Shown here: piece by piece, positions 51,255-59,132 of the stretch | How the letters are laid out: every line of letters begins with the position of its first letter | Position numbering within the stretch: position 1 is the first letter of the stretch | DNA from: Salegentibacter_A chungangensis | GTDB lineage: Bacteria; Bacteroidota; Bacteroidia; Flavobacteriales; Flavobacteriaceae | DNA length: 64,000 nucleotides | Direction: 5' to 3' | Assembly (NCBI RefSeq): GCF_042678405.1 | Contig: NZ_JBHTLI010000001.1 | Coordinates: 992,001 to 1,056,000 of the forward strand | Position numbers and translations under genes: made by a program | The notes under the pieces: model-generated | Told to the model about the DNA's origin: nothing | Databases searched by the model: none | The model's input: the letters and a program-made list of their open reading frames with translations, nothing else

Positions 51255-52517
51255 ATGATAAATTATGAGGATTTAACGACTCTGGGTATAGCACTCGGTT
51301 TGGGAATGCTCGTGGGTTTACAACGCGAGCACGCCCGTAACCGGATTGCCGGGGTACGCACTTTCACCCTGATTTCAATTTTGGGGACTGTTGCAGGATT
51401 CCTAACCCGTGACCTCGATAATCCTTTTATTCTTCCGGTGCTTGGTCTTAGCCTGGCGGGAATGGTCTTTGTCGCGGAGGCCCTGGATAAAAAGACCAAG
51501 ATGGATCCCGGCCAGACTACCGAGGTGGCCGTGCTTCTAATGTATGCCATTGGCGCTTACCTGGTGATGGGAGACAGGATAATTGGCATTGTGGCAGGCG
51601 GACTGATGGCAATATTGCTTTATGCCAAGGCGCATCTTCATAATTTTATAGATAAACTTAAAGATTCAGATATTTCCGCAATTATGACCTTTGCGGGAAT
51701 ATCTCTTATTATTCTTCCCATACTCCCGGATGAGACCTACGGACCTTTTGATGTGCTCAACCCGCACAACATCTGGCTTATGGTAGTATTTATAGTTGGG
51801 ATAAGTGTTGTAGGATACTTTATTTATAAATTCTTCGGAAAAGATTCCGGGATTATTTCTAACGGGATCCTGGGCGGACTTATTAGCAGTACTGCAACAA
51901 CCGTAAGCTATGCCCGAAAGCAGAAGGAGTCACCAAATATTGCGATGGTAGCAGCTTTTGTGATCACTACTGCATCTGCCATAGCTGTTATCAGGATACT
52001 TTTGGAGGTGTTTGTGATCATACCCGCAGACTTTCCAAAGCTAGTAATGCCAATACTTTTCAACTTTGTGATAATGGCCGGGATTTGTATCTGGCTTTTT
52101 TACCGTATAAAACAGGACGATGAGTTGAATCAACTGCCGGAGCCTAAGAATCCGGCGCAGTTTAAGACAGCCCTCGTATTCGGGATACTTTACGGGGTTA
52201 TTCTTATACTGGTAGCTTTTGCTAAAGAGCAATTTGGGAGGGGAGGTCTTTATATTGTTTCCATAATCAGCGGCCTAACCGACGTTGATGCCATTACCCT
52301 CTCGTTGTCTAATATGATCAAAAATGAAACGATAAAGACCGCAACAGGTTGGAAACTCATTTTACTGGCTTCTGTTTCAAACCTTTTTTTTAAAGGCCTG
52401 CTGGCTATAACTATTGGTTCGGGCAGACTTACAAAATGGCTGGGGATCGCCTTTGGCTTATCCATCCTCACCGGTATTCTTACCTTGCTGCTTTGGCCTG
52501 AAAACTGGCACTTTTAG
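51255..52517 (+). CDS. MgtC/SapB family membrane protein with DUF4010
   Basis: 420 residues. The N-terminal MgtC-like part (LTTLGIALGLGMLVGLQREHARNRIAGVRTFTLIS) contains the hallmark GLxRE and a polar Arg-rich turn. DUF4010 occupies the rest (residues about 180-415), with membrane helices and the block GLTDVDAITLSLSNM. About 12 helices altogether. Relatives are tied to Mg2+ or phosphate stress, but for this architecture the role is unknown. It starts 16 bases after hppA, so the two could be cotranscribed, both acting in the inner membrane. Confidence 0.85.
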   Translation: MINYEDLTTLGIALGLGMLVGLQREHARNRIAGVRTFTLISILGTVAGFLTRDLDNPFILPVLGLSLAGMVFVAEALDKKTKMDPGQTTEVAVLLMYAIGAYLVMGDRIIGIVAGGLMAILLYAKAHLHNFIDKLKDSDISAIMTFAGISLIILPILPDETYGPFDVLNPHNIWLMVVFIVGISVVGYFIYKFFGKDSGIISNGILGGLISSTATTVSYARKQKESPNIAMVAAFVITTASAIAVIRILLEVFVIIPADFPKLVMPILFNFVIMAGICIWLFYRIKQDDELNQLPEPKNPAQFKTALVFGILYGVILILVAFAKEQFGRGGLYIVSIISGLTDVDAITLSLSNMIKNETIKTATGWKLILLASVSNLFFKGLLAITIGSGRLTKWLGIAFGLSILTGILTLLLWPENWHF

Positions 52518-52671
52518 ACGGTTTTAAAACTTCTATACTCAATTTGTGTGTTGTTAATGTTCGGTAAAAATCGGTTGATATTCACCGTGTTGATTTAACA
52601 AGATGTCAACTAAATTCAATTCATATTCTCGTAAATTGAATAAGAAACGTTCAATTTTAAACTTTAAGGAT

Positions 52672-52920
52672 ATGGCTGAAAATCACGGACCGCAGATCAA
52701 GAATGACGAACAATACGAAGAACTCAGGGATAAGGGGATGAGCAAGTCTAAAGCTGCACGTATTGCAAATGATTCTGATTCAGGAGAAAAAGGAGGAAAA
52801 TCTGAAAAATATGAAGACCGTACCAAGGAAGAACTATATGAAAAAGCCCGGGAAGTAGGTATCGAAGGGCGGAGTAAAATGAGCAAGAAGGAGCTGATAA
52901 AATCGCTTCGAAATTCCTGA
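52672..52920 (+). CDS. Small Rho-N/SAP-like protein (DUF7218 type)
   Basis: 82 residues from the ATG at MAENHGPQIKNDEQYEELRDKG, chosen because similar proteins begin with a xNHGPQIK motif and AAGGA precedes it; the frame open to 52603 adds an unconserved basic stretch. MSKSKAARIANDS follows, then a GEKGGKSEKYEDRT linker, and a Rho-N-like end (KEELYEKAREVGIEGRSKMSKKELIKSLRNS) that often binds nucleic acid. Probably a small stress-linked nucleic-acid-binding protein; the function is not known. Confidence 0.8.
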   Translation: MAENHGPQIKNDEQYEELRDKGMSKSKAARIANDSDSGEKGGKSEKYEDRTKEELYEKAREVGIEGRSKMSKKELIKSLRNS

Positions 52921-53006
52921 AATATTAAAGTTATTATAAAACCCCTGTAATTCAGCCGGGTCACAAACTAGAAATAGTAACTTGAAAATTGAAACTTCAG
53001 CAATAA

Positions 53007-54041
53007 ATGGTCAAACGCTTAAAGAAACTTATAGGGCGCTATCGAAACCTCGAGCAGGTTTTGCTCACTCCATACAGAAGTTACGGCACCTCAAGGCATC
53101 TTTACGTAAAAGGGCGGGCCCTGGATAATGAGCCCCTAAAAATAACCGAAGAGCAATCCTTCTTTAAAACCATTAAGAATACTTATAAGCAGTTCGATAG
53201 TTTTGAGATTCCGGAAGCAGAGATAAAGCTCGAGATCCCGGGTAAACTTAATTTAAGTCAAGAGACCGATGCCGAAGGTTATTTTCTGTTTAAAGAAAGT
53301 ACAGATGAAGATCTTTCGGAGCACGCCGATGAAGAAGGCTGGGTGAAGTTCAATCTTTATTACAGAGATGAGTTATGGGAAAGGACGAACCTTCTTAAAG
53401 ATCCTTTTGTTGGGGAGTTTCTTATCCCGGAAAAGGAAGCGGAATACGGGGTAATAAGTGATATAGATGATACGATACTACATACGGGTGTCACTTCTTT
53501 CTTAAAATGGAGACTTCTCAAGAACTCCCTGCTCACCAATGCTTACAATAGAATTCCGCTGAAAGGAGCAGCCGATCTATACAGGAAACTACATTTGGGA
53601 AAAAGTGGGAAAAATAAAAATCCTTTCTTTTATTTGAGTAATAGTCCGTGGAATATGTATGAATACCTGAAGCTCTTTCTGGACTATAACGAGTTTCCTA
53701 AAGGCCCGGTATTATTGCGCAATTTTATTACTCCTTTCGACCAGGCTTTGAAACCTGAAAAACCTCATAAGCAAAAGGAGATCATCAATATTCTGAAGAC
53801 TTATCCAGACCTAAAGTTTATCCTTATTGGAGACAGTGGGGAACACGATGCTTCTATTTACACCGATATTGCCGCCCAGTATACTGATCGCATCCTGGCT
53901 ATTTACCTAAGAAGCGTGAAGCATAAGGGGCGAATGCAAAGGGTTCGCAGCGTAGTCGAAGAATTTGAAACGACTCCGGTCTTTCTTGCAGACTCCTCAA
54001 AAGAAGCTGAAGAGCATGCCCGTGAAAATGGGTTTATTTAG
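53007..54041 (+). CDS. App1-like phosphatidate phosphatase family (DUF2183)
   Basis: 344 residues. The HAD-like catalytic motif ISDIDDTILHTGVTSF (DxDxT) is near residue 152, followed by YRKLHLGKSGKNKNPFFYLSNSPWNMYEYL (phosphate-binding Ser) and LILIGDSGEHDASIYTDIA-like acidic motif III. The N-terminal 130 residues form a beta domain (RALDNEPLKITEEQSFF). Relatives in yeast dephosphorylate phosphatidate; the bacterial substrate is unknown. It ends three bases from the convergent hydroxylase. Confidence 0.88.
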   Translation: MVKRLKKLIGRYRNLEQVLLTPYRSYGTSRHLYVKGRALDNEPLKITEEQSFFKTIKNTYKQFDSFEIPEAEIKLEIPGKLNLSQETDAEGYFLFKESTDEDLSEHADEEGWVKFNLYYRDELWERTNLLKDPFVGEFLIPEKEAEYGVISDIDDTILHTGVTSFLKWRLLKNSLLTNAYNRIPLKGAADLYRKLHLGKSGKNKNPFFYLSNSPWNMYEYLKLFLDYNEFPKGPVLLRNFITPFDQALKPEKPHKQKEIINILKTYPDLKFILIGDSGEHDASIYTDIAAQYTDRILAIYLRSVKHKGRMQRVRSVVEEFETTPVFLADSSKEAEEHARENGFI

Positions 54042-54044
54042 GGA

Positions 54045-54716
54045 TTATTTGTGGTCGTCTATACTGGAGCCAGCCTCAGCTCTGTCCTTTACCGGTGATT
54101 TTCTCGGCATAGTGCCAAAAACATAGTCCCAAAGCGGTGAAGAAACTCCAAACGCCCTGTCCGGCTCACGGTAATGGTGAATACTGTGATGGTGCCAAAG
54201 CACTTTCAGGAAGTTATTCGGAACCTTGAACGCATGTACAGAATAGTGCACTCCAAGATAGGCTGTATAGCCCATAAGGAAGCCCGCCAAAAATCCGAAA
54301 GCATAATCTCCCATTACACTGCGGTAGATCACAAAGAAAACGGTGGCCAGAATAAGACTTAAAATTGGAGGCATTGCAAGCCTGTCTTTATCCTTCGGAT
54401 AATCGTGATGTACCCCGTGCATGGTATAAACGAATTTCTCCCTTTTTGGGTTGGTTACCGGTAAATGATAAAGATGTTTATGCATCAGGTATTCAACCAG
54501 GGTAAAAAAGAAGAATCCTCCCAGAAAAAGAAGGATCATACTGGGTACTTCGAATCCTTTCTCAACAATTCCGAAATAAATAAGCACTGCAGATATAATG
54601 GTGAATATTGCCAAAGGTGCCGCGATATGTGTATGAGTTAGTTTTTCAAGAATAGGGTTTTTGAAGAGCTGAGCAGAACCCTTATGTTTTGGTCTTTTGT
54701 GTTTAGTTGCTTCCAT
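54045..54716 (-). CDS. Fatty acid hydroxylase / sterol desaturase superfamily
   Basis: 223 residues with four membrane helices. His-rich motifs that hold two irons: HKHLYH, HGVHHDYPKD, HYSVHA and HHSIHHY. The order and the DYPKDKDRLAMPP segment are like the C-terminal domain of fatty acid 2-hydroxylase (Scs7/FA2H). It may hydroxylate acyl chains of sphingolipids or other membrane lipids, which Bacteroidota possess. A carotenoid hydroxylase is a second option. Eleven bases separate it from the kinase gene upstream on the same strand. Confidence 0.88.
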   Translation of the reverse strand: MEATKHKRPKHKGSAQLFKNPILEKLTHTHIAAPLAIFTIISAVLIYFGIVEKGFEVPSMILLFLGGFFFFTLVEYLMHKHLYHLPVTNPKREKFVYTMHGVHHDYPKDKDRLAMPPILSLILATVFFVIYRSVMGDYAFGFLAGFLMGYTAYLGVHYSVHAFKVPNNFLKVLWHHHSIHHYREPDRAFGVSSPLWDYVFGTMPRKSPVKDRAEAGSSIDDHK

Positions 54717-54727
54717 AATGTTTAATT

Positions 54728-55342
54728 TTAAAACAAACCGTGTAACTCTCCGTCAATTTTGTTAATGATGTTCCCGAGGTCTTCCGGGTTATCTACAAAG
54801 TTAATATTATCCACATCAATAATCACAAGATTTCCTTTGTTGTAGCCGTGTATCCAGGCTTCATACCTTTCATTTAACCTGCTTAGATAATCTATAGAGA
54901 TCGAATTTTCATAATCTCTTCCGCGTTTATGGATCTGGTTCACCAGATTGGGAATACTGCTTCTAAGATAGATAAGAAGGTCGGGGCCTTTAACGACGCT
55001 TTCCATAAGATCGAATAAAGACTTATAGTTCTCAAAATCTCTGTTGGTCATTAGGCCCATTGCGTGCAGGTTGGGTGCAAAAATATGCGCATCTTCATAA
55101 ATGGTCCTGTCCTGAATGATCTTCTTACCGCTCTCTCTTATCTTCAGGATCTGGTGAAACCTGCTGTTTAAAAAATAGATCTGAAGGTTGAAGGACCAAC
55201 GCTCCATTTTATTGTAAAAATCCTCGAGATACGGATTTTCCAGAACGTCTTCATAATTAGGTTCCCATTTGTAATGATTAGCTAATAGTTTGGTAAGAGT
55301 TGTTTTTCCAGCTCCTATATTTCCTGCAATTGCTACGTGCAT
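54728..55342 (-). CDS. Deoxynucleoside kinase
   Basis: 204 residues. P-loop IAGNIGAGKTTL at 5-16; NYEDVLENPYLEDFYNKMERWSFNLQIYFL is the nucleoside-binding helix pair; DRTIYEDAHIFAPNLHAMG contains the DR(S/T) motif (the ERS/DRT Arg acts in catalysis); KRGRDYENSISIDYL is the lid with Arg. It phosphorylates imported deoxynucleosides, which suits the CNT transporter at 40155-41864. The specific base cannot be read. Confidence 0.9.
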   Translation of the reverse strand: MHVAIAGNIGAGKTTLTKLLANHYKWEPNYEDVLENPYLEDFYNKMERWSFNLQIYFLNSRFHQILKIRESGKKIIQDRTIYEDAHIFAPNLHAMGLMTNRDFENYKSLFDLMESVVKGPDLLIYLRSSIPNLVNQIHKRGRDYENSISIDYLSRLNERYEAWIHGYNKGNLVIIDVDNINFVDNPEDLGNIINKIDGELHGLF

Positions 55343-55529
55343 ATTTTTAAATTTATCGGCCGATTGGTTGGATAAGATACATAGATTTTAAAGATGTAAA
55401 TATACAAGTTTTCGCTAACCGACCTCTTTTGGTTTGCTTTAATTAATAACGTGATCAGAATTTTTTTGTTTCTGAATCTGCCCTTATTTTCTTAACTTAT
55501 AGTACGCTTTCCAACTAAACAATTCGACT

Positions 55530-56420
55530 ATGAATGTTCTGGCTCTCCTTTTTAGTCTCTGCCTGTTCTGTATTCCAGGGGAATATAAAGCCGATTGTAT
55601 GCCTGCGGGAAGCAAACTGGTGAAAAGCGATAATGGTTTTGAAGAGACTTATTCTAAAATTATATCCCAGCTTAAGTCTGCTGAAGGAGTTAAAATTATA
55701 AGCGAAATAGATCACGCTCAAAATGCAAAACAAGTAGGTCTTGAGCTTTCTTTTTCCAGGCTTATCATCTTCGGAAACCCTGAATTAGGGAGTCCGGCAA
55801 TGCAGGAACGGCAATTGTTAGGGCTTGATCTTCCGCATAAGATCCTGGTCTTTAAGAGTGAAGAGGGAGAGGTGTTTGTGCTTTATAACAGTATGGAATA
55901 TTTAAAGACTCGTTATAATCTTAAGAGAAGGAAAGAGTTGAGGCAGATGTGTAGGTTTTTAGAGGAAAGCGTTAAATTGGCAACGAATAGCCGCCCCAAA
56001 AGAGGAAATGCTTCAGAGGTATACGGCATTCGGGGTGTGGTTATACGGTCCAGCGCAAAGGACTATAATACAACCTATAATAATCTAAGGAATGCCATTC
56101 TTAAGAAAGATGGTTTTCAAATTATGGCCGAAGTCAATCACCAGGAAAATGCCGTGGCTGCCGAAATAGGGTTAAGGGATAGTGGTCTTATTATTTTTGG
56201 CAATCCTTTGGGCGGGACAAAACTGATGCAGGAAGATATTTGCATTGGCCTGGACCTCCCAATGAAGATCCTGGTTTGGGAAGATGAAGACGGCATCGTT
56301 AAGATATCTTACAACAGACCTGAATTTCTTCAAAAAAGATATGGCCTCGAAGATCACCCGGTTCTGGATAAAATGAGCAAACTCTTTAGCGGGCTGGTAA
56401 AAGAATCACTTTCTGAATAA
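55530..56420 (+). CDS. Secreted protein with two DUF302 domains
   Basis: 296 residues. A signal peptide (MNVLALLFSLCLFCIPG) is followed by two copies of DUF302: residues about 35-140 (IISQLKSAEGVKIISEIDHAQNAKQVGLELSFSRLIIFGNPELGSPAMQ) and 175-290 (LRNAILKKDGFQIMAEVNHQENAVAAEIGLRDSGLIIFGNPLGGTKLMQ). Both keep the IFGNP motif and a Met-rich end. DUF302 proteins bind small ligands or copper in some cases; the role is unknown. Its last 15 bases overlap the end of the convergent gene. Confidence 0.85.
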   Translation: MNVLALLFSLCLFCIPGEYKADCMPAGSKLVKSDNGFEETYSKIISQLKSAEGVKIISEIDHAQNAKQVGLELSFSRLIIFGNPELGSPAMQERQLLGLDLPHKILVFKSEEGEVFVLYNSMEYLKTRYNLKRRKELRQMCRFLEESVKLATNSRPKRGNASEVYGIRGVVIRSSAKDYNTTYNNLRNAILKKDGFQIMAEVNHQENAVAAEIGLRDSGLIIFGNPLGGTKLMQEDICIGLDLPMKILVWEDEDGIVKISYNRPEFLQKRYGLEDHPVLDKMSKLFSGLVKESLSE

Positions 56421-56792
56421 GAACTCTCCATATTTGCTGAGCTCTGAAGCGTAATAGCATTCTTCACATTTAGAGAACATCCATAAACAATCTGTAAGGT
56501 CGGTGACCATATGAAAAAGCAATCCTATGGAGATGAGTCTTATAATCTTATGTCTGATTAGCAGGATTCCGAAGAAATAAACACCTATTGCCAATTCTGA
56601 ATGCAGGGGATGAAAACCAATTCCGCAGCGGTTAGGATCAAATATAGGGTTTGCAAAAATATGATCCAGGTCTACCAGCATTGTTCCCAGGAGAATAAAC
56701 CAGTTCCTTCTCCAGTTTTTAGGATCGTAGAGCCAGGCTATAAGGCCAATAGCTATAAAATGAAGAAAATAATGAGTAAAGGTTTGCAGCAC
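56406..56792 (-). CDS. DUF6122 membrane protein
   Basis: 128 residues, four membrane-like segments with polar His/Asp: HYFLHFIAIGLIAWLYDP, MLVDLDHIFANPIFDPNRCGIGFHPLHSE and HMVTDLTDCLWMF. The DLDH and HPLHSE motifs resemble YdjM/metal-dependent-hydrolase-like inner-membrane proteins. Function not known. The 3' end overlaps the DUF302 gene by 15 bases. Confidence 0.8.
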   Translation of the reverse strand: MLQTFTHYFLHFIAIGLIAWLYDPKNWRRNWFILLGTMLVDLDHIFANPIFDPNRCGIGFHPLHSELAIGVYFFGILLIRHKIIRLISIGLLFHMVTDLTDCLWMFSKCEECYYASELSKYGEFLFRK

Positions 56793-56812
56793 AGGGGATC
56801 TGGGGTGATATA

Positions 56813-57139
56813 TTAATCGTTGTTTTCAGGACGCCTCTTATCTGTCCTCAAAAGCTTGTTGAGCTTACGCAATAACACAAGATATCTTGAAATTCCTATG
56901 GTAATGAAAATTACACTTACTACAAGCGAGGAATAACCAATCCACTTTACGGTATCATCATAGGCTTTTAACTGTATTAGGGCCAAACCACCTAAAAGAA
57001 GGTATAAAGATGCACGGATATAGGAAAGCAGGGTGCGCTCGTTGGCAAGCTTGGTGCGTTCCAGGGCAAGGTGCTCCCTGATAAGCTCTTCATCTATAAT
57101 TCTGCTTTTAAATGGGTTGTGTAATTTTACTCGTCTCAT
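56813..57139 (-). CDS. DUF202 (YidH-like) membrane protein
   Basis: 108 residues. ALERTKLANERTLLSYIRASLYLLLGGLALI is the DUF202 signature, followed by a second membrane helix (VKWIGYSSLVVSVIFITIGI) and a basic end. Family members are small inner-membrane proteins of unknown role. Its frame continues upstream without a stop for 29 codons, and that stretch is a relic of a transporter C-terminus (see 57143-57229), not part of this protein. Confidence 0.85.
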   Translation of the reverse strand: MRRVKLHNPFKSRIIDEELIREHLALERTKLANERTLLSYIRASLYLLLGGLALIQLKAYDDTVKWIGYSSLVVSVIFITIGISRYLVLLRKLNKLLRTDKRRPENND

Positions 57140-57142
57140 ATT

Positions 57143-57229
57143 AAATGGGAATAATATAGGGGTTATAATTGTGCCTGCTATCCAAAGGATAAAGTTAACA
57201 GGTGTTCCTAACTTTAAAAAGATATTCAG
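57143..57229 (-). pseudogene. C-terminal relic of a third SLC13-type transporter
   Basis: Minus-strand translation between a TAG (57230-57232) and the DUF202 ATG gives FLKLGTPVNFILW then IAGTIITPILFPF. The intact transporter at 59133-60935 ends FLKFGTPLNFIIW then LAASFIIPIFFPF: 17 of 26 positions are identical and the rest conservative. No start codon or remaining body exists. The original stop after FPF seems lost through a single-base change, so the frame now runs into the DUF202 gene. Confidence 0.8.
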
Positions 57230-57262
57230 CTAATAATTTATAAGCATAGGTCTGTTAGTGGT

Positions 57263-59020
57263 TTAACGTAAAGGCCAGATAATGGGAACAAGCAGGAGAA
57301 TTATAATCAATAATATAAGGGTAAGGGGTAAACCGGCCTTTAGAAAATCTATGAATTTATATCTTCCGGGAGCATACACCAGGATACAGGATGGTTCAAA
57401 TGGTGTAATTAAGGAGACCGAAGCGCCAAGCATTATGGCAATGGCAAAACTCCGGGGATCAGCATTCAGTAATTCGGCGGTTTCCAGGGCAATTGGTAAT
57501 ACCACCAATGCTGCAGCAGCATTAGACATTGGCTGGGTGAGCAGGATCACCAGGATAACGAATCCGGCAAGGATATACATTTCGCCGAAATCGCCCAAAA
57601 GGTTCATAATGTTCTCTGCCAGAAAGTTTGAGGCTCCGGAATTTTCCATAGCTGTTCCAAAGGCACTCATCCCTCCTATGAGGATTAGAAGTTTCCAGTT
57701 CATCAATTCATAGGCCCGCTCTACATTAATGGCCCCACTAACCACGGTAAGTAATGCAGCGGTTAAAAATGCGATGGAGAGCGGGACTATTTGCAGGGAC
57801 CCAAGGATAACCGCCAGAAGGAATATCGATGCTGCAAAAACGCCCTTCCGCTCTTTGAACATATTCACCCGGTAATCCCCAAGAATAGAGAAATCTTTAG
57901 AATTACGAACGGCTTCTACAGATTCTTCGGTTCCCTGAACCAGCAAGACATCTCCAATACGAAAGCGAACATTCCCGATCTTCTCAGAAACCTTACCTCC
58001 CAGCCGGTGTATCCCGAGTACCACAAGGTTATAGTTTTGGCGGAATTTTACTTCCTTGAGGGTTTTGTCCAGAAGTTTTGAGCTGGGTATTATAAGTAAC
58101 TCCAGTAAGGTTACCTGGTCGCTCTGTAGCTCGCTGCGTGAAATCATATCTGCCAGGACCTCGATTCCTGCAGATTCCTTTATCCTGATGAGGTCGTTAA
58201 TTTGGCATTCAATAAGTAAGATGTCATTTTTTTCAAGAAGCGTATGCTGGTTCGGGATGATTTCCTTCTTAGCTCTTATGATCTTAAAGATCTTTATGTC
58301 CAGCTTTGAGAGGTCTGAGGTAAATGCCCTTTGCCCTACCAGGTCGGAATCCTGCGGGATGATTATTTCAGAAAGGTACTGCTTGAAGTTATATTCTTTA
58401 TCTATGCTGGCCCCCGAATAGTTCGGAAGGATCTTGTTCCCAAAAACCAGCAGAAAGATAAAGCCTGTTCCGAATAAGATAAGCCCGATCCAGAAAATTT
58501 CGAAAAACGTGAGCGGTTCCAGTCCTGCGCTTTCAATATAACCACTTACCGCCACATTCGTAGAGGTGCCTATAAGCGTGCAAGTGCCGCCCAAAATAGA
58601 AGCATAAGCTACCGGAATCAGTACCTTTGAAGGACTTATTCCCAGTTTTCTGCTTATTCCCACTACAGGACCGGTGACCAGGGCGGTAACGGTGGTATTG
58701 TTCATAAAAGCTGAAAGTGCTCCGGTGATGAACATCGTATAACCTATAAAGATGGTCTTACTTCTGATGCTTTTGATCATTCTTGAGCCCAGTTTATTGA
58801 GTAAACCTGTTTCCGAAAGCGCTCCGGAGATCACAAAAATGGAAGCAAGGATAATGATGAAATCATTGCTGAAACCTTCGAAGGCTTCACGTGGCGTGAT
58901 AATACCGCTAAGTGCAAGGATAACAAGCAGCCCAATAGTAACTACGTCTACCGAAAATTTTTCGGAAGCGAATAAAATAATGGCCAGCACCAACAGCGAT
59001 ATTACCACGATTATTTCCAT
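57263..59020 (-). CDS. SLC13/DASS-type transporter with two TrkA-C (RCK_C) domains
   Basis: 585 residues from MEIIVVISLLVLAIILFASEKFS, which aligns with the start of its neighbour; earlier TTG and ATG codons add MMFL only. An ion-transporter core is split by two central RCK_C domains (IIPQDSDLVGQRAFTSDL and IIPSSKLLDKTLKEVKF). SNT-type loops GTCTLIGTSTNVAVSG and TQPMSNAAAALVVLPIA hold the anion/Na+ site. Probably Na+-coupled uptake of sulfate or a dicarboxylate, gated by a ligand at RCK_C; substrate unknown. Paralogue of 59133-60935. Confidence 0.88.
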   Translation of the reverse strand: MEIIVVISLLVLAIILFASEKFSVDVVTIGLLVILALSGIITPREAFEGFSNDFIIILASIFVISGALSETGLLNKLGSRMIKSIRSKTIFIGYTMFITGALSAFMNNTTVTALVTGPVVGISRKLGISPSKVLIPVAYASILGGTCTLIGTSTNVAVSGYIESAGLEPLTFFEIFWIGLILFGTGFIFLLVFGNKILPNYSGASIDKEYNFKQYLSEIIIPQDSDLVGQRAFTSDLSKLDIKIFKIIRAKKEIIPNQHTLLEKNDILLIECQINDLIRIKESAGIEVLADMISRSELQSDQVTLLELLIIPSSKLLDKTLKEVKFRQNYNLVVLGIHRLGGKVSEKIGNVRFRIGDVLLVQGTEESVEAVRNSKDFSILGDYRVNMFKERKGVFAASIFLLAVILGSLQIVPLSIAFLTAALLTVVSGAINVERAYELMNWKLLILIGGMSAFGTAMENSGASNFLAENIMNLLGDFGEMYILAGFVILVILLTQPMSNAAAALVVLPIALETAELLNADPRSFAIAIMLGASVSLITPFEPSCILVYAPGRYKFIDFLKAGLPLTLILLIIILLLVPIIWPLR

Positions 59021-59132
59021 AAGGAACATCAATTAGATCTGTTAAATATAGGCAAAATGCCGGTTGAGTTAAAAGGAATGAAAAGTGAGCCTCAGAACTA
59101 TTCAACCGACTCCAAATTTTAAATATGGGCGA

